A DNA stretch of 64,000 nt from Bog-473 sp963779735 (GTDB taxonomy: Bacteria; Actinomycetota; Acidimicrobiia; Acidimicrobiales; RAAP-2): positions 930,001 through 994,000 of the forward strand of contig CAVZZJ010000004.1 of the NCBI GenBank assembly GCA_963779735.1, given 5' to 3'. Below the pieces are notes generated by a model. It saw nothing but the letters and a program-made list of their open reading frames with translations. It made no database searches and was not told the origin of the DNA. A program made the translations under genes and the position numbers. Positions 8,820 through 17,541 of this stretch are shown here, piece after piece; the first letter of the stretch is position 1, and the number at the start of each line of letters is the position of its first letter.

Positions 8820-9158
8820 ATGATGCCGGCAACAACGGCTGCCTCGTTCCGTTTGTCGGTCAGCATACGGTGGACGTGGGAAGTGATCCTCGACGAGGAG
8901 GCAGTTGGAGAGGGCGACCCTCTGCTCGCACACGGCGTGGCGCCGACGCTGGAAAAGGCAAAGGCAGACTGTGGTGCCGCCGCCCAGCAGCTGATCGCCC
9001 AAGAGGACGAACGGTCGGCTCGTCGTGAGGAAGAGGAACGAGAAGCAAGCTTGAACCCAAGGTGGTCCTTTCCCTTCTGCCCTGATGTGGTCGAGCCCGC
9101 TCAAGAGTGGAACTACGTCTATTTCGATTTCAAAAAAGAAGACGACGATGAGTATTAG
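8820..9158 (+). CDS. Small acidic hypothetical protein
   Basis: 112 residues, starting at a double ATG preceded by GAGGG. The sequence has a D-E-E-A-V-G-E-G-D-P-L-L-A-H-G-V segment, then a glutamate/arginine-rich helix, and ends in a strongly acidic tail (K-K-E-D-D-D-E-Y). No family recognised. It is divergent from the integrase operon, the position often held by element control genes, but it shows no clear DNA-binding motif. Confidence 0.5.
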   Translation: MMPATTAASFRLSVSIRWTWEVILDEEAVGEGDPLLAHGVAPTLEKAKADCGAAAQQLIAQEDERSARREEEEREASLNPRWSFPFCPDVVEPAQEWNYVYFDFKKEDDDEY

Positions 9159-9190
9159 GATCCGATGGTGGACGAGAATCGACGATTGGT

Positions 9191-9369
9191 CTACGGCATC
9201 GTCAATGACAATCTGGTCCTGCTACCCAACTGCGTGACATTTGCAGCAATCCCGAGATCCGCCACCGAATCACCGTTCACCTCCGTGATCAGCCACGACG
9301 ACACCGTCGCCGGGTGAAAGTCCAGGTGCTCGGCGATCCGTTTGATCGTCCAGTCCGCCACGTGGTTTA
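9191..9369 (-). pseudogene. Transposase helix-turn-helix remnant
   Basis: On the minus strand, D-W-T-I-K-R-I-A-E-H-L-D-F-H-P-A-T-V-S-S-W-L closely resembles the N-terminal helix-turn-helix of the IstA transposase at 40768 (I-K-E-I-A-E-E-T-G-Y-H-P-S-T-I-S-N-W-L). No start codon and no downstream transposase core remain. A 50-codon plus-strand frame (ATG 9165, stop 9317, AGGA upstream) overlaps this remnant and might be translated, but its 3' part would be antisense transposase sequence. Confidence 0.5.
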
Positions 9370-9448
9370 ATCGACCCAGCCCAGGTAGATGCTCCGGCCA
9401 GGGGACGTTGGCTTCGGACCCGGTACAGCGGGATCAAGGAGCAACGCC

Positions 9449-10108
9449 ATGTCAGAGGCTGTCCTTACCATCAACAGTAAGAACTATGGTGCCCGTTCTC
9501 TCGAGGGATGGCTGCTGTGCAAGTTCGCCGAACTCGACTTCGCCGTTGAGGTAATCGACTGCGAAGGCTCGGGAACCCGGACCGAACCGCTATTCCTCTC
9601 CCCATCCTCCTTGGCGCCCCGGTTGCGCCACGACCGGTACGACGTGTGGGACACCCTGGCCATGGGCGAGTACCTCAACGAGTCCCTGGCGAAAAGTCCG
9701 CTTTTGCCAGCTGACCCAGCGGTGCGGGCGCGGTGTAGGTCGATATGTGGTGAGGTCCATTCAGATTTCGCCAACCTTCGTTCGGCGCTCCCCATGAACA
9801 TAAAGTCGTACCACCCGGGCTTTCCGCTGTGGGACGGAGCGCAAGCCGATATTGACCGCATCGAAACGATCTGGAATGAGTGCCTGGACGCCTCGGGAGG
9901 ACCGTACCTGTTCGGGGAAGCCCGCACGGTTGCCGATGCCATGTATGCGCCGGTCTGCGTTCGCCTCTACACCTACGACATCAAGGTGGGGGCTGCTGCC
10001 TCCCGGTACATCGAGACCATCATGGGGATGCCCGAGATTCACGAGTGGATAGCTGCCGCCCGCCTCGAACCTGACGATGGCGAGGAACTCGACGAGATGG
10101 AGTTCTGA
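9449..10108 (+). CDS. Glutathione S-transferase family protein
   Basis: 219 residues from the ATG at 9449, which has AAGGAG 7-8 bp upstream; an earlier in-frame start at 9389 lacks this. The N-terminal thioredoxin-like part (Y-G-A-R-S-L-E-G-W-L-L-C-K) and the all-helical C-terminal part ending near G-G-P-Y-L-F-G-E-A-R-T-V-A-D-A-M-Y fit the GST fold. Actinobacteria generally use mycothiol, so a different thiol or a non-detoxification role is possible. It is a single-gene unit. Confidence 0.8.
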   Translation: MSEAVLTINSKNYGARSLEGWLLCKFAELDFAVEVIDCEGSGTRTEPLFLSPSSLAPRLRHDRYDVWDTLAMGEYLNESLAKSPLLPADPAVRARCRSICGEVHSDFANLRSALPMNIKSYHPGFPLWDGAQADIDRIETIWNECLDASGGPYLFGEARTVADAMYAPVCVRLYTYDIKVGAAASRYIETIMGMPEIHEWIAAARLEPDDGEELDEMEF

Positions 10109-10125
10109 AGCAGTAGCCCTGAACG

Positions 10126-10329
10126 ATGGCGCTACGGCCAGCCTCGCCGGCAACCCTCGCATTGGGTGCGCTCACCGAGGATCTGGCCGGCATAAGAGAA
10201 GAGCAAGTTCGTTTCCCTGGCTCGCCGATTCTGTACATCGATCCCGCCACTGAAGCAGCTCTGGTCCAGACATTGCGGGCTCGAGGGTACGACGTTCGCC
10301 CGGACGACGCCTTGATCGGGCGCATATGA
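10126..10329 (+). CDS. Small hypothetical protein
   Basis: 67 residues starting 17 bp after the transferase gene, so probably co-transcribed. The sequence reads as a compact alpha/beta protein (I-L-Y-I-D-P-A-T-E-A-A-L, then L-R-A-R-G-Y-D-V-R-P-D-D-A-L-I-G). No family recognised; it may be a fragment of something longer. Confidence 0.45.
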   Translation: MALRPASPATLALGALTEDLAGIREEQVRFPGSPILYIDPATEAALVQTLRARGYDVRPDDALIGRI

Positions 10330-10409
10330 GATCCATACAACGTCGTTACGGCGGTGCGCCGCCGCATCCATCGGGGCGATCTTGGCGGGGGTAGAAGAGA
10401 AGCAACGCC

Positions 10410-10556
10410 ATGTCGCACGGTGAGCACTGGTTGGGTCGGTACGTCATTTGCCCGCAGTACGGCATCGGGGTAAACGGGTGCGACTCGTTTTGCCGGGGCT
10501 GCGGCCGTTCCCGCTCTGTCAGCCAGCCCATCCCCTCCCTGGACTCGCCGGGGTGA
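10410..10556 (+). CDS. Cysteine-containing small protein (48 aa)
   Basis: ATG at 10410, TGA at 10554. The centre has C-P-Q-Y-G-I-G-V-N-G-C-D-S-F-C-R-G-C-G-R, four cysteines that could bind zinc. The 14 bp around the start (AGCAACGCCATGTC) are identical to those at the transferase start, 9440-9453, which hints at a shared leader. Its last 38 bp overlap the convergent gene at 10519, so one of the two may not be real. Confidence 0.35.
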   Translation: MSHGEHWLGRYVICPQYGIGVNGCDSFCRGCGRSRSVSQPIPSLDSPG

Positions 10557-10710
10557 TGTCGATCACCTCTGAGCGTGGGACGGTCCTGCGCACCTCCGCC
10601 CCAGTGGTCGTCGTCCAGTGGATGACGTACACGTCTCCGTCCATCTCCCAGTAGTCAGCGAGGACGACTTCGGGGGAGTCGTCCTTCCAGTTGATCGTGA
10701 ACTCGTGCAT
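10519..10710 (-). CDS. Small hypothetical protein (63 aa)
   Basis: The sequence alternates polar and hydrophobic residues (E-F-T-I-N-W-K-D-D, V-V-L-A-D-Y-W-E-M-D-G-D-V-Y-V-I-H-W) as in a small beta-sheet protein. No family recognised. The gene faces the cysteine-containing small frame on the opposite strand and its start lies about 100 bp from the IS1380 left end. Confidence 0.45.
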   Translation of the reverse strand: MHEFTINWKDDSPEVVLADYWEMDGDVYVIHWTTTTGAEVRRTVPRSEVIDITPASPGRGWAG

Positions 10711-10809
10711 TCACGGGACCGTAGTACCCCTACGTTGCCCACTGAGAGCGACGCCTCCCACGCTTCCGCAGCGTACCTCCCGACGGACCTTTGGTGTGGG
10801 AAGAACTAG

Positions 10810-12464
10810 CCCGGACCTTTCAATAACCCTTGTGGTGAAGTCGTTCTGTCGTTCAGCGGTCCATGTGGTCGCCTGCAGGCCTTGGTTGATGTAGGCGCGG
10901 CCACGGTAACGGCCGATCGAGGTGTCTACGCTCCCTAATGGTGTCCACGCCCGATCGATGAGCGTGTTCGATCAACTCCGTGTCCTGCGACAAGAGGAAC
11001 GGCGGAACGTGCTCAGGCGCTGGACCAGTTCGGCAGTCTGGTGAAGGCCACCACGAGCTCGTCGGCCCATGGCCATCCCTCGGCAATGCGCAAGGTGGTG
11101 CGCCGGGCCGAGCGCACGAGCACCCCGGCCGTGTGCAAGAGCGTGTAGCGCAGACGCTTGGGCTCGGCTCGGGCCAGTTCACCCTCGAGGCACAGCCCCT
11201 TCATCCAGACCAGGAGATCGCCGGCGACAAGGACGAGGGCCAGCCAGGCGGCGTTGATGGAGAAGTTGGACGAAGGCAGGTTCGACAGCCCGGTGTCTTT
11301 GGCGTCGCATATTCGACGCTCGCAGCGTCCGCGCCCTCGGTAGAGGGCTTCTAAGAAGCAGATGTCGTCCTCTTCGTGGTCAGTGATGAAGACCTGGTAG
11401 CGATGGCCCTCGACATCGCTGAAGGTGAGCTGGGCCCCGGGGTGGGGCAGCTCGCGCCGGGCGATCATCCGGGTGCCCTCACCCCAGTGCGACAGGTCCA
11501 CCAGATCGGTGATCTCGGCCACCTCTCCGGAGTCACGCTCTTCGGTCCCGTCGGCCGAAATGGCCATCTGCCAGCGATTGTTGGGCACTTTGGTCACGAT
11601 GGCCGCGATGTCGGCGCTGAGCCTGTGGCCGACCACGAAGCGGACGCCGCGCTCTTGGCAGGCGTCGACGAAGAAGTGCGAGCAGCCCGCCGTGTCGGCC
11701 CGGGCGATCACTTCTTGCACGCTCGGATCGACCGGCAGCTGAGCCAGGGCCTCGTCGAGCACCACGATGTGGTCGGCCGCATCACCCGCCGAGGCGTTGC
11801 CCGGACGCAATCGAGCTGCCAGAGGTTCGCCCGTCGCGTCGAGGAAGGCCATGAGTGGGTGGAACCCGAAGCCGTTCTTGTAGTTCGGGGAAGCACCTTG
11901 TTTCTCGGAGTGGGCACCGACCAAGGTGGCATCGAGGTCGATGACGTAGAACCCGGGGTCCAACCCCGCATCCCAGGCCTGAGCTCGGGCCTTGGCCCTC
12001 GCTCCGGCGATGCGCTCGAGGGCTGCGTCGTCGGTCGCTTCGAGGGTCCGCCACGCCGTCGGCACCGACGCCACCTCGCCAAAGAGGCCAGGCTGATCGG
12101 ACAGCACCCGAAGGTCGCTGATGGCGGTCGCCCCGTCCGCGATCGCCACAGCCAGATCGACGAGCACCTGACCCCGGTCGAGGCCTCGTCGGCGCTTCTT
12201 CGTCGGCGCCATCGCCTCAGAAAGTCCTGTTCGCAACCCAAGTTCATCGGCCAGTTCACACAACAGTCGCGCCCCCGCATGAGCGGCGACACCCTTGCCG
12301 CCGGTGGTCACCACAATGTTGGGTCGGCCCGCGTTACGCTTCATCTCGGAAGTGCCCTCCTGGTTTGGTTCCTGTTGGCTTCGCAATCAACAGTTTCCTT
12401 CACCACGAGGGCTTTTCCGCGTCAATACGGCAGGAACGACGGGCCTTTTACTGAAAGGTCCGGG
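10810..12464. mobile_element. IS1380-family insertion sequence, complete
   Basis: Terminal inverted repeats start CCCGGACCTTTCA at 10810 and at the complement of 12464, with one mismatch in the next five bases (AATAA against GTAA-type continuation). The element is flanked by the 4-bp duplication CTAG at 10806-10809 and 12465-12468. It carries one transposase gene that appears intact. Confidence 0.88.
11013..12344 (-). CDS. IS1380-family transposase
   Basis: 443 residues from the ATG at 12344 (M-K-R-N-A-G-R-P); the frame also has an ATG at 12386. DDE-type catalytic segments are visible: V-I-D-L-D-A-T-L-V-G, I-A-R-A-D-T-A-G-C and the region around R-G-R-C-E-R-R-I-C-D-A-K. Length and order match IS1380 transposases. 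The frame is uninterrupted, so the element could still be active. Confidence 0.9.
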   Translation of the reverse strand: MKRNAGRPNIVVTTGGKGVAAHAGARLLCELADELGLRTGLSEAMAPTKKRRRGLDRGQVLVDLAVAIADGATAISDLRVLSDQPGLFGEVASVPTAWRTLEATDDAALERIAGARAKARAQAWDAGLDPGFYVIDLDATLVGAHSEKQGASPNYKNGFGFHPLMAFLDATGEPLAARLRPGNASAGDAADHIVVLDEALAQLPVDPSVQEVIARADTAGCSHFFVDACQERGVRFVVGHRLSADIAAIVTKVPNNRWQMAISADGTEERDSGEVAEITDLVDLSHWGEGTRMIARRELPHPGAQLTFSDVEGHRYQVFITDHEEDDICFLEALYRGRGRCERRICDAKDTGLSNLPSSNFSINAAWLALVLVAGDLLVWMKGLCLEGELARAEPKRLRYTLLHTAGVLVRSARRTTLRIAEGWPWADELVVAFTRLPNWSSA

Positions 12465-12553
12465 CTAGGCCTCACTGCTGAAGGCTTCAGGCCGACCGTA
12501 TGTCCGCTTTGCCACTCTGACTTGGCTGCCTGATCAGCAGTTATTCTGGACCT

Positions 12554-13243
12554 GTGTGCGGTCGCTTTGCTCTCTACACCGAGCCGGCCAAGGTCGCCCG
12601 ACTCCTTCAGGCCCAACTGGTCGGCGTTGACGAGTGGCAGCCGAGCTGGAACGTGCCGCCGACGGATCCAATACTGGCCGCCCGTGACAGGATCGACAGT
12701 GAGGGCAACCTCACCCGGGCACTGCAGCCGTATCGCTGGGGCCTCGTCCCGTACTGGGCCAAAGACCCTTCGGCCGTCAAAGGAACCTTCAATGCCCGAG
12801 CGGAGTCCGTGGCGACCAAACCGATGTTCCGGTCAGCCTTCGAGCGCAAGCGAATCCTGGTACCAGCCGACGCCTTCTACGAGTGGAAGAAGGTGGTGAA
12901 CGCCAAGCAGCCCTATGCCTTCCGCCGCTCCGATGGCCAGCCCATGGTCTTTGCAGGATTATGCGACCACTGGAAGGCCCCCGACGGGCACTGGTTGGCG
13001 TCGGCCACCATTATCACGACATCGGACAACCCCGACATGCACGAGATCCACGACCGCATGCCGGTCATCCTTGAGAGTGACGTGTGGGATCGCTGGTTGA
13101 ATCCGGCCCTCCATGACCGTAGTGAGTTAGAGGCGATGCTTCGGCCCCCACCGGGCGGGACCCTTGAGCATTACCCAGTGAGTAAAGACGTCGGCAATGT
13201 GAATAACAACGATGCACGCCTGCTGGAAGTGAGTAGCGCCTGA
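12554..13243 (+). CDS. SRAP (YedK/HMCES-type) abasic-site protein
   Basis: 229 residues starting GTG-TGC, so the second residue is the catalytic cysteine (M-C-G-R-F) that cross-links abasic sites in single-stranded DNA once the initiator Met is removed. Other family marks are W-N-V-P-P-T, R-W-G-L-V-P-Y-W-A-K, F-N-A-R-A-E-S, F-Y-E-W and H-D-R-M-P. The full domain is present. It protects replication forks at AP sites. It lies 86 bp from the IS1380 end and is unlinked to its neighbours. Confidence 0.93.
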   Translation: MCGRFALYTEPAKVARLLQAQLVGVDEWQPSWNVPPTDPILAARDRIDSEGNLTRALQPYRWGLVPYWAKDPSAVKGTFNARAESVATKPMFRSAFERKRILVPADAFYEWKKVVNAKQPYAFRRSDGQPMVFAGLCDHWKAPDGHWLASATIITTSDNPDMHEIHDRMPVILESDVWDRWLNPALHDRSELEAMLRPPPGGTLEHYPVSKDVGNVNNNDARLLEVSSA

Positions 13244-13363
13244 TTGAACACCGGCGATGGCTCTTGGCGTGGCCGCTGACCTCGTCAAGGGGTTCAGAAG
13301 CTCAAGGGAGGTCGGGATTGACGCCTTTACAAAGCGGGCCGGCGTTTTCCTGGCAGAGAACTT

Positions 13364-13918
13364 TCAGTTCGGCGGTGGGGGGCGGTCGATCATCTCTTGG
13401 ATCACTCTCATGGCCTCAGTTCGGCTTTCTTTCATTCGCCGTTGGGATTCTTCGATCACCTCATTGAACGTCCATCCTGCTGGGAACACTTCGACCTGAA
13501 GATCCCGGGCGAGGATCTGGCATGACCCATCTTTGGAACCGACAAAATAGTGATGAAGCGGACCGATTGCGCTATACGCATCCCCGAAGGAGCGTCGGTT
13601 GTAATCGTTCAGATTTGCCTCCCACTGCGAACCTTCAATCTCGTAGCACCCGTGGCCCAGTTCTCCTCGTGGATCTTTCCAGAAGGCATCCTCATTGGGA
13701 TAGCCGAACACGCTCTGCACGAATCCGACTCCAGTAATAAGTGCCGAAGTCTCAATGCTCCCGGCGGCGGCAAAGTCGGGGGTGTAGCCGAGCATGACCA
13801 GAAAGCAGTTGTGCACCTCCTCCTCTTGCCAGAAGTACATCTGCCCGCCAGAGGGAGACGGCGTGAAGCCCACGTCAAGGCGTCGAGGTGTTCCGCCCAA
13901 GTAGTCGAGCATGATCAA
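13364..13918 (-). CDS. Hypothetical protein, cytoplasmic
   Basis: 184 residues without signal peptide or membrane segment. The sequence is rich in aromatic residues (Y-F-W-Q-E-E-E-V-H-N-C-F, F-W-K-D-P-R-G-E-L-G-H-G-C-Y-E-I-E-G-S-Q-W-E) and reads as an alpha/beta protein similar in style to polymorphic-toxin immunity proteins, but I cannot place it in a named family. No toxin gene lies next to it. Confidence 0.6.
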   Translation of the reverse strand: MIMLDYLGGTPRRLDVGFTPSPSGGQMYFWQEEEVHNCFLVMLGYTPDFAAAGSIETSALITGVGFVQSVFGYPNEDAFWKDPRGELGHGCYEIEGSQWEANLNDYNRRSFGDAYSAIGPLHHYFVGSKDGSCQILARDLQVEVFPAGWTFNEVIEESQRRMKESRTEAMRVIQEMIDRPPPPN

Positions 13919-13982
13919 AGAATGCCATGGCTGCGGGAACGGCCGGGGGCGGATAGAGGTCTTATCAGACTACACACACGCT

Positions 13983-14504
13983 TCAGGTCGATGAGATCAT
14001 TTGCATGATCTGGCGCTCTGCGTCACTCCACGTTGGAACCGGGACTACCCAGTTGGGAGCCGGTCTCTGCTGCCGGCCGAATAAGAAGAGATGAGGCACG
14101 ATGCCCTTCAGTGCCTGAAGGACCTCTATACGATCGTCGACAAAGTGGGTAATGCCGAGTTCCCTGCACACCGCCGCCTTGTCTTCCCGCCTGCGAACGA
14201 AGCGAATATGGTCGGCTGGGATTGATGTAGTAGCGAAGAACCCGTGGTGTTTGAGCCACAGTTCGGTGTTTGCCTGTATGCGAGGGCCCGCCTTGGACAC
14301 GATCCAGACCCGCCCTTCAAAGACACTCGTAAGTCGGGTAAGAGCGTCAAAGGCCCCAGGCATTGCCGGTGTGGCCAACATTTGCTTCTCACTGCTTGTC
14401 AAGAATGTCGTGTCGTCGCCCGATGGGTGTGACGAGCCGTCGTTGATTACTCGTCCGAAATCGACCCCGAGCGTCTGTTCGTCTTTCTGCATCATTACGA
14501 GCAT
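13983..14504 (-). CDS. HAD-like hydrolase
   Basis: 173 residues. G-V-D-F-G-R-V-I near the N-terminus gives the position of HAD motif I, though the second aspartate is replaced (D-F-G-R). A Ser/Lys region (V-W-I-V-S-K-A-G-P-R) and H-F-V-D-D-R fit motifs II/III and IV. This resembles 5'-nucleotidase-like or polynucleotide-kinase-phosphatase-like HAD proteins of unknown substrate. Its start overlaps the 3' end of the LppX-like gene at 14495 by 10 bp, so the two are probably co-transcribed. Confidence 0.65.
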   Translation of the reverse strand: MLVMMQKDEQTLGVDFGRVINDGSSHPSGDDTTFLTSSEKQMLATPAMPGAFDALTRLTSVFEGRVWIVSKAGPRIQANTELWLKHHGFFATTSIPADHIRFVRRREDKAAVCRELGITHFVDDRIEVLQALKGIVPHLFLFGRQQRPAPNWVVPVPTWSDAERQIMQMISST

Positions 14505-15325
14505 CCGCTTGTGACGATGTTGCCCGATGCCTTTGCAGTTACGTTCGGTGGGGCGGTGATACTTACAGGTTCCCCAAAGTCAAAGAGACGAACGAAGGAC
14601 GTCTGGGTCGATCGATGTGCCTCACCGGCGATTCCCTTCGGTGGGTGTAGTACAACGGTCTGTGTGGCCTCGCCCTGGATTAATCGTCCCTGAAGGTCCA
14701 CCCACAGTGTGGTCGGGGTGGTCAAATATGTTTGGGTGAGGCCGCTCGCCGACGTTTGGCAGGTTGACTGCCCCATCTGGTACTCCGTCGCCGCTTGGCC
14801 ACCGACAGTGCTGGGACCAAGATCTTGGAGAACTTGGGTCGAACCGGGCAACTGTAGAAAGCCCATTGGGCCGTACAAGATGCCAGACCTATTATGTAAA
14901 CCGGTTGGCAAGGGTTCCCTCTGCCACGAGTAGGCAACCGGGCCGGTAGTTGTCCCGACGGAACCGGACGCAGAAAAGGTCGGAAGGTACACGTAGAGGA
15001 AGCGTCCAGTCTCTATGACTTTGAAGTAGGGATTTGGAAGCGCATCAGCGTTGGTTGGGTGCGTGCCCCCTATTGAATAGTGCGCCGTCATGCTGACCGA
15101 GCCGGTCTTGAAGTTGACCTCGCCCGATGCGGTATACCTAGTCACAAGGCCAACAGTGCGGGACGAAACCGTAAATCGTGCCGTACCAGCACTTTCGGTT
15201 GCTCGTAGGATCTGTGAAATCTGCGCCTGAGCGGATGGGGACTGACCCGCAATCCCGATCCCCATGCCGATACCGGCACCCACTGCAACGAGGCCAACAA
15301 GTAGCCAAGGCAGGGCTCTTCTCAC
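14495..15325 (-). CDS. LppX/LprG-like secreted protein, copy 1
   Basis: 276 residues from the GTG at 15325. The N-terminus is a signal peptide or anchor (R-R-A-L-P-W-L-L-V-G-L-V-A-V-G-A-G-I-G-M) and the rest a beta-rich domain starting A-Q-I-S-Q-I-L, the layout of lipid-carrier proteins of the LppX_LprAFG type; no lipobox cysteine is seen. The start was chosen because the paralogue at 16058 begins at the same point and the upstream frame is antisense to another gene. The two paralogues share the T-T-L-W-V-D-x-x-G-R-L-I-Q segment. Confidence 0.7.
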   Translation of the reverse strand: MRRALPWLLVGLVAVGAGIGMGIGIAGQSPSAQAQISQILRATESAGTARFTVSSRTVGLVTRYTASGEVNFKTGSVSMTAHYSIGGTHPTNADALPNPYFKVIETGRFLYVYLPTFSASGSVGTTTGPVAYSWQREPLPTGLHNRSGILYGPMGFLQLPGSTQVLQDLGPSTVGGQAATEYQMGQSTCQTSASGLTQTYLTTPTTLWVDLQGRLIQGEATQTVVLHPPKGIAGEAHRSTQTSFVRLFDFGEPVSITAPPNVTAKASGNIVTSGCS

Positions 15326-15512
15326 GGCGTAATCCTCCCACGGGTCCAACCCCGTAAATAGAGCCTTTAGTCCCGCCACCAATATCATCGAGGCGTGACA
15401 GAGGTTCGGTTCTGGTTGGTCGACTGGGAGCATCAGTGCTGTGGCGACCACCGCAAGGTCGGCGACATCATTACGGTCAGTCTGTTCTGCGAGGGGAGCG
15501 CAAAGGCCTGCG

Positions 15513-15977
15513 ATGAGCCGTTGGGCGTGGAAGCATAGAGACGGCTCCATGGTCCTCGTCGGTGATGTGAGCGATCTCGGCCGGTCACAACCAGCCTGGT
15601 TGGTCAATGCGGGAGAGGCCTCAGTCGCTTGGGCGGGGAAATACCCCGGTGATCGTGTCCGAATACAGGGACGACTGTACGAAGAACGTCACAGCGACAT
15701 CTCCGCTGAAGTCGCAGGCTGGATTACGGGAATGCGCTGGCACAAGGCCGTCTCCCAAAACGAGGTCCAAGGCGCTCGACGGATCAGCTACGTGGAGCCG
15801 ACCGTCATCTACAACACCGACAAGTTCCCCGGACACCCGCTGCCCATCCCGCCGGGAATCCTCCGAATGAGGGAACTCGCCGAGCGCAGCGGCCTCAAGG
15901 GCCCAATGATCATCAAATCATCGAAGACTGACCGCCAACCACCGGCCTGGGCGTTTGAGTTCATCCTTGAGGTCTAA
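15513..15977 (+). CDS. Hypothetical protein
   Basis: 154 residues from the ATG at 15513 (alternatives 15441 GTG and 15549 ATG). It begins W-K-H-R-D-G-S-M-V-L-V-G-D-V and contains G-R-L-Y-E-E-R and R-E-L-A-E-R-S-G-L-K-G-P-M-I-I-K-S-S-K. No signal peptide, membrane segment or known motif. It lies between two paralogous secreted-protein genes on the opposite strand. Confidence 0.5.
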   Translation: MSRWAWKHRDGSMVLVGDVSDLGRSQPAWLVNAGEASVAWAGKYPGDRVRIQGRLYEERHSDISAEVAGWITGMRWHKAVSQNEVQGARRISYVEPTVIYNTDKFPGHPLPIPPGILRMRELAERSGLKGPMIIKSSKTDRQPPAWAFEFILEV

Positions 15978-16057
15978 TCATTCGACGACCACATTTGTTC
16001 TGCAGCTTGACAATGGCTTCCTATCAGTGCTTCGCTGCGACCGACACAACGTGAACG

Positions 16058-16885
16058 TCACCCCGTGCACTTACTCCTCGCAAAGAAGAATGACATTGCT
16101 CCAGTTGCGCCGGTAGGAGCCCTCACCTTGACTGCAGCCCCGAAATCGAAGAGATGAATAGTGACTGTGACGGTTAAGCGGCTGTTGAGATTTCCAGATC
16201 TGTGGGGGCTGTGCACTGCCACTGTTTGCGTCGCCACGGCCTGGATGAGTCGGCCATGACTATCTACCCAAAGTGTCGTTGGAGCCGATGAAACACGCTG
16301 CGTAACGCCGTTGGTTGTGGATTGACAGGTCGATGTACTGAAGTGATACTCGGTGGCCACTTCACCGTGGACGATGTCGTGACCGAGATCTTCATACTGC
16401 ACGACCTTGATGGCATCAGGAACCTGCAGAGCACCAAACGGGCCGAACGAGTTCAAGACCTCTGCCTGTTCTGACGAACGGGTCGAGATAATGTCCTCGG
16501 CCCAAGAGACACCCTTCGAGCCAGGGTCAGTTAGTGACTGGTACACGAACAATGATCGGCGGGTCACTATGAGCCTCGTGTCCGAAGCCCCAGAACCGCT
16601 CCCGTTGCCTGCCGTCGGGATTGCGGGGACACTGAACTCCATATCGCCCGTCCTAAAGCTGATCTCACCCGACTCGATGTACGAATACCGATTTTCGGGA
16701 TTCGTACTAGTGCTGACCATTGAGAGGGTGAAGTGCGCCGTACCGGCGCCTTCGGTTGTGCTGATGATCTGGGAGATTTGTGCCAGGGCCGACACAGGTG
16801 ACTGATCGGCAATCCCGATCCCCATGCCCAGCCCGGCACCGGCTGCGACGAGGCCGACAAGCACCCACGGCAGTGCACGTCTCAC
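16058..16885 (-). CDS. LppX/LprG-like secreted protein, copy 2
   Basis: 275 residues, paralogue of the protein at 14495: same N-terminal segment (M-R-R-A-L-P-W-V-L-V-G-L-V-A-A-G-A-G), same A-Q-I-S-Q-I-I start of the mature part, and the shared T-T-L-W-V-D-S-H-G-R-L-I-Q. Probably exported and possibly binds a lipid or other hydrophobic ligand; that is inferred from the fold type only. Confidence 0.7.
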   Translation of the reverse strand: MRRALPWVLVGLVAAGAGLGMGIGIADQSPVSALAQISQIISTTEGAGTAHFTLSMVSTSTNPENRYSYIESGEISFRTGDMEFSVPAIPTAGNGSGSGASDTRLIVTRRSLFVYQSLTDPGSKGVSWAEDIISTRSSEQAEVLNSFGPFGALQVPDAIKVVQYEDLGHDIVHGEVATEYHFSTSTCQSTTNGVTQRVSSAPTTLWVDSHGRLIQAVATQTVAVHSPHRSGNLNSRLTVTVTIHLFDFGAAVKVRAPTGATGAMSFFFARSKCTG

Positions 16886-17043
16886 TGGGTGATCCTCTCA
16901 CGAGGCGAACTACTGCAAGTAGGGCATTAGATCATGTGGGTGTCCGTGGCGCCTCACCCGTCGGCCACGCCCACGTCCCGGCCCTTGGGTATACGTTGAG
17001 CGTGAGCGGTTGATGGCTCGATTACACAGGAGGCACTCTGGAT

Positions 17044-17388
17044 ATGCCGAACGACTCGGGAAATCTTCAAGGCATGGATGACCTCGACTTCGTGGGCTGG
17101 AACAATGCCGATTGGACCGGCGTCTTCGCTCACCATCACACCGATGATGTCCTAGTGGACTGGCAAGGACAGCCCACGACCCACGGCATCGAGGAGCACA
17201 TCGAGGCCATGAAGTCATACGTCGAACACAGCGGCGGCGGTACACCGGCCCAGATCACGTCCCACCCGATCAAGTTCGGATCCGGAGAGTGGACGTGCGT
17301 CATAGGGGAGTTCGCCAACGGTGCCCGTATGGTGACGGTTGCGAAATGGAGCGGTGGCGCCATCGCAGAGGAGTACATCTGGGCGTAG
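17044..17388 (+). CDS. NTF2-like/SnoaL-type protein
   Basis: 114 residues. N-A-D-W-T-G-V-F-A-H-H-H-T-D-D-V-L-V-D-W-Q-G-Q-P-T-T-H-G-I-E is the typical helix and strand arrangement of the SnoaL/NTF2 cone fold, followed by a W-T-C-V-I-G-E-F strand and a K-W-S-G-G-A-I-A-E-E-Y ending. Such proteins bind small molecules or isomerise them; no catalytic assignment is possible. Confidence 0.7.
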   Translation: MPNDSGNLQGMDDLDFVGWNNADWTGVFAHHHTDDVLVDWQGQPTTHGIEEHIEAMKSYVEHSGGGTPAQITSHPIKFGSGEWTCVIGEFANGARMVTVAKWSGGAIAEEYIWA

Positions 17389-17394
17389 CACTGC

Positions 17395-17440
17395 TCGGCC
17401 TTCGAGCGCAAGCGGATTCTGGGTCCACCCGCCGACTTCT
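17395..17440 (+). pseudogene. Short SRAP gene remnant
   Basis: CCTTCGAGCGCAAGCG here matches the SRAP gene near 12836-12851 exactly and the match continues weakly to the equivalent of V-P-A-D (here P-P-A-D). Only about 45 bp remain. It could be a chance match in conserved coding sequence, so confidence is low. Confidence 0.25.
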
Positions 17441-17541
17441 GGATTCGGTATCCCTGAGTACCAACCGACCGCTGAGTATATTTTCACCGCCATGCCGGGG
17501 GGTCTTGGCTGGACGACAGTGTCCAACACAAAGGAGAGAGC

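Noticed and set aside
10126..10710. Toxin-antitoxin pair among the small genes
   Set aside because: The genes are not arranged as an operon pair and show no known toxin or antitoxin motif.
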